Source: Salinimicrobium sp963709775
GTDB lineage: Bacteria > Bacteroidota > Bacteroidia > Flavobacteriales > Flavobacteriaceae
Length of the DNA: 64,000 nt
Assembly (NCBI GenBank): GCA_963709775.1
Contig: CAVPXS010000005.1
Coordinates: 1 to 64,000 of the forward strand
Reading direction: 5' to 3'
Below the pieces are notes generated by a model that saw nothing but the letters and a program-made list of their open reading frames with translations, was not told the origin of the DNA and ran no database searches. Both the position numbers and the translations under genes were made by a program. Shown here in pieces: positions 62,020 to 64,000 of the stretch (position 1 is its first letter; the number at the start of each line of letters is the position of its first letter).

Positions 62020-63078
62020 GTGAAAAATATTAATGCTTATGCAGCCCAGGCTGCAGATAAAGACCTTGCCCCTTTCAAAATTGAAAGAAGGGAGCCGGGA
62101 CCCGATGATGTCGAAATCGAAATCCTCTTTTGTGGTGTTTGCCACTCCGATATTCATACCGCCCGCAATGAATGGGGCGGCACGAAATATCCCTGTGTGC
62201 CAGGTCATGAAATTGTGGGAAAGGTTACCCGTATTGGGAAGGAAGTAACCAAATACAAAGAAGGAGATACCGTGGGCGTAGGATGTTTTGTCGACTCCTG
62301 CGGTCATTGTGAAAATTGTGAAGAAGATTTGGAACAATATTGCCTTGAAGGCCCTACAGCTACGTACAATTCCCCTTCACCCCTGGATCGGGAAGTACAC
62401 ACCTATGGCGGCTACTCTTCCCATATAGTAGTAAAAGAAGAATTTGTACTTAAAATTTCTGATAAACTGCCGCTTAACGCAGTAGCCCCACTTTTATGTG
62501 CCGGGATTACTACCTACTCTCCTCTTCGTCGCTGGAATGTGAAAAAAGGGGACAAAGTTGGAGTGGTTGGCCTTGGCGGATTAGGCCACATGGCAGTAAA
62601 ACTAGCATCCTCCATGGGTGCCGAAGTTACAATGTTAAGCCGCTCTCCCGGAAAAGAGCAGGACGCCAATGAATTAGGCGCTGCCCATTTTGAACTCACT
62701 ACCAGTGAAGAAAACATGAAAAATATGGCGGGCAGGTTTAATTTGATCATAAATACTGTTTCGGCACAACACGATTACAACCAGTACCTCAACCTTCTCA
62801 AGACAGACGGTGTTATGGTACTGCTGGGAATACCTCCCAAACCTTCAGAAGTGCAGGCAGCGCAGTTGATCATGAAGAGACGAAGCCTTGTTGGTTCCCT
62901 GGTTGGAGGAATAAAGGAAACTCAGGAGATGCTGGACTATTGCGCAGAGCATGGAATAGTTTCAGAAGTAGAGATGATCAACATAGATCAAATCAACGAA
63001 GCTTATGAAAGAACATTAAGTGCAGATGTCCGCTACCGCTTTGTAATAGATATGAAATCTCTTAAAAATCAAAACTAA
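62020..63078 (+). CDS. Zinc-dependent NAD(P) alcohol dehydrogenase (YahK/CAD-like)
   Basis: This is a medium-chain dehydrogenase of 352 residues starting at GTG 62020, with AAGGA 5 nt upstream. It has the catalytic zinc residues in CGVCHSDIH (Cys about 38) and VPGHEIVGKV (His-Glu about 60-61), the structural zinc loop CGHCENCEEDLEQYC, and the Rossmann motif GVVGLGGLGHMAVKLA (about 182-197). The layout matches the cinnamyl-alcohol dehydrogenase/YahK subgroup, which reduces a broad range of aldehydes with NADPH. The CFVDSCGHC and YNSPSPLDREVHTYGGYSSH segments support this. An OsmC gene follows 8 nt later, so aldehyde and peroxide defence may be linked. Confidence 0.92.
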   Translation: MKNINAYAAQAADKDLAPFKIERREPGPDDVEIEILFCGVCHSDIHTARNEWGGTKYPCVPGHEIVGKVTRIGKEVTKYKEGDTVGVGCFVDSCGHCENCEEDLEQYCLEGPTATYNSPSPLDREVHTYGGYSSHIVVKEEFVLKISDKLPLNAVAPLLCAGITTYSPLRRWNVKKGDKVGVVGLGGLGHMAVKLASSMGAEVTMLSRSPGKEQDANELGAAHFELTTSEENMKNMAGRFNLIINTVSAQHDYNQYLNLLKTDGVMVLLGIPPKPSEVQAAQLIMKRRSLVGSLVGGIKETQEMLDYCAEHGIVSEVEMINIDQINEAYERTLSADVRYRFVIDMKSLKNQN

Positions 63079-63086
63079 AAACCATA

Positions 63087-63500
63087 ATGAAAAGAAAAGC
63101 AACAGCCGTATGGCACGGCACGATCAAAGAAGGAAAAGGCAATTTATCTACCCAAAGTCAGGTACTGCAAAAAACTCCCTACTCATTTCATACCCGGTTT
63201 GAAGATGAAAAAGGAACCAATCCCGAGGAACTCATAGGGGCGGCCCATGCGGGTTGTTTTGCCATGCAGTTATCTGCAAATTTAAGCAAGGAAGATTTTA
63301 ATCCAGTAGAGCTCGAAGCCAAAAGTGAAATAACCTTTGAGGACGGCACTGTAAAAAGATCTCACCTTATACTAACCGCCAAAGTACCCGGAATTTCCCA
63401 GGAAAAATTCAATGAACTGGTAAAAGACGCCAAAGAAAATTGTCCAATTTCCAGATTACTAAATACCGAGATTACCCTGGAATCAACTCTTAACGGCTAA
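63087..63500 (+). CDS. OsmC family peroxidase
   Basis: This is a 137-residue OsmC/Ohr-type thiol peroxidase that reduces organic hydroperoxides in the cytoplasm. The pattern is KATAVWHGTIKEGKGNLST, then EDEKGTNPEELIGAAHAGCF (first reactive Cys about residue 56), and KDAKENCPISRLL near the end (second Cys about 125). The two Cys form the redox pair. It is co-transcribed with the zinc alcohol dehydrogenase. Its last bases overlap the stop of the convergent N-formylglutamate amidohydrolase-like gene by 4 bp. Confidence 0.93.
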   Translation: MKRKATAVWHGTIKEGKGNLSTQSQVLQKTPYSFHTRFEDEKGTNPEELIGAAHAGCFAMQLSANLSKEDFNPVELEAKSEITFEDGTVKRSHLILTAKVPGISQEKFNELVKDAKENCPISRLLNTEITLESTLNG

Positions 63501-64000
63501 GAATTGATCCTTTGGAAAACTTTAGAAAGCGCTTCAAAAATGTCATTTTTGAGGCGCTTTTCCATTTTGTTTTCCTGCACATATTTTTGGTTTACTTCCA
63601 ACTCTATTCCTACATAATGATCTGGAAACCGTTTTCTAAGATGAGTAGTGAAACCATCATCAATCCCCAGGTAAGGATAGTTGAAGCGGGTTTTTAAATT
63701 ACTATTCTGCTGAAGGATCTGTTCCTTAAATTCCTGACAAAACTCTTCTTCAGGTTTTCTCGCGGGATCGAACAACAAACCAATATCGGCATCTCTTTTC
63801 TCCCCATTTAATTCGGGAGTGAAAGTATGAACAGAAATATGTACTATCTCCTTTCCTTCTGAAATTAAAGCTGCAATCCTTCCCTCAACAAAATTTCTGT
63901 AAGGCAAATAATATTCTTCCAGTAATTCCTCTTTTTGAGCCTCCGGAAGTTGAACAGTAAATTCTGAAAATAACTGTGGGTGCCCCAGAGAACGGTTTGG
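63497..64000 (-). CDS. N-formylglutamate amidohydrolase-like protein, 5' end outside window
   Basis: The frame is open from the right edge: the first in-window residues are PNRSLGHPQLFSEFTVQLPE, followed by EYYLPYRNFVEGRIAALISE, IVHISVHTFTPELNG, RDADIGLLFDPARKPEEEF and a C-terminal half containing LGIDDGFTTHLRKRFP and YVGIELEVNQ. This matches the N-formylglutamate amidohydrolase (FGase) family, with its His-Thr-Phe-Thr and Asp-Ala-Asp-Ile-Gly motifs. The true start lies beyond 64000. A hairpin with the window's recurring AAAATGTCATTTTT core (63527-63560) lies inside the last codons, read as RLKNDIFEAL. Confidence 0.85.
   Translation of the reverse strand, partial: PNRSLGHPQLFSEFTVQLPEAQKEELLEEYYLPYRNFVEGRIAALISEGKEIVHISVHTFTPELNGEKRDADIGLLFDPARKPEEEFCQEFKEQILQQNSNLKTRFNYPYLGIDDGFTTHLRKRFPDHYVGIELEVNQKYVQENKMEKRLKNDIFEALSKVFQRINS
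63527..63560. terminator. Terminator-like hairpin inside the FGase-like 3' coding end
   Basis: AAAGCGCTTCAAAAATG pairs with CATTTTTGAGGCGCTTT around one central base, followed by T residues. It lies 27-60 nt past the OsmC stop and can end that transcript while encoding residues of the opposing protein. Confidence 0.7.

Overview
The window looks like a chromosomal segment of a marine-type Flavobacteriaceae bacterium (phylum Bacteroidota). This is an inference. It rests on moderate-to-low GC, many lipoproteins with Sec/lipobox signals, weak Shine-Dalgarno sequences, several starts preceded by a TAnnTTTG -7 element (with TTG about 19-20 nt upstream in the best cases), an NosZ with a Sec-type lipoprotein signal instead of a Tat signal, and gene sets common in Gramella/Salegentibacter-like genomes. 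No rRNA, tRNA, IS element, prophage or CRISPR array was recognised.

Layout. (1) 1-5.0 kb: an edge-truncated lipoprotein, then a minus-strand operon of a flavin-dependent LLM-family oxidoreductase, a trehalose-synthase-like GH13, an alpha-glucosidase GH13 and a homologue of the Anabaena sensory rhodopsin transducer (ASRT). (2) 5.2-20.2 kb: housekeeping genes: hemerythrin-like protein, CorA, RecQ, a divergent TruA, an AI-2E-family permease, a DUF1853 protein, a BaeRF7-type release-factor-like protein, an acyltransferase, proline dehydrogenase, AroB, a DJ-1/PfpI protein, a YihY protein, an Lrp regulator and an M14 peptidase. (3) 20.2-28.3 kb: an XRE regulator with several palindromic operators, a lipoprotein, MscL, ParC/ParE with a membrane protein between them, and YchF. 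(4) 28.4-36.8 kb: prolyl oligopeptidase, a methyltransferase, NhaA and the Pta-AckA acetate pathway. (5) 36.8-44.9 kb: a nitrous-oxide reduction (nos) cluster: Rrf2 regulator, cytochrome c, fasciclin lipoprotein, NosZ, a membrane protein, NosL, NosD, NosF, NosY and a Cys-rich copper-storage-like protein. (6) 45.0-61.9 kb: a large trehalose/alpha-glucan locus: MalQ, TreY, GH57 and TreZ on minus; GlgE, TreS-maltokinase and GlgB on plus. (7) 62-64 kb: a zinc alcohol dehydrogenase, an OsmC protein and an edge-truncated N-formylglutamate amidohydrolase-like gene.

How it fits together. The glucan locus encodes a cycle. TreS-Mak turns trehalose into maltose 1-phosphate, GlgE extends alpha-1,4-glucan with it, and GlgB branches the product. 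TreY and TreZ turn glucan back into trehalose, and MalQ (perhaps also the GH57) remodels linear chains. The ASRT/GH13 operon at the left may be a second, related alpha-glucoside locus. The nos cluster would let the cell respire N2O, with the Cys-rich protein as a possible copper buffer for NosZ.

Caveat. Ten genes are broken by single-base-scale frameshifts (11 events in 64 kb). They include the normally essential parE, and nine of the events are best explained by one extra base. This points to uncorrected indel errors more than to real gene decay. The affected genes are annotated across the break, with the approximate site given.
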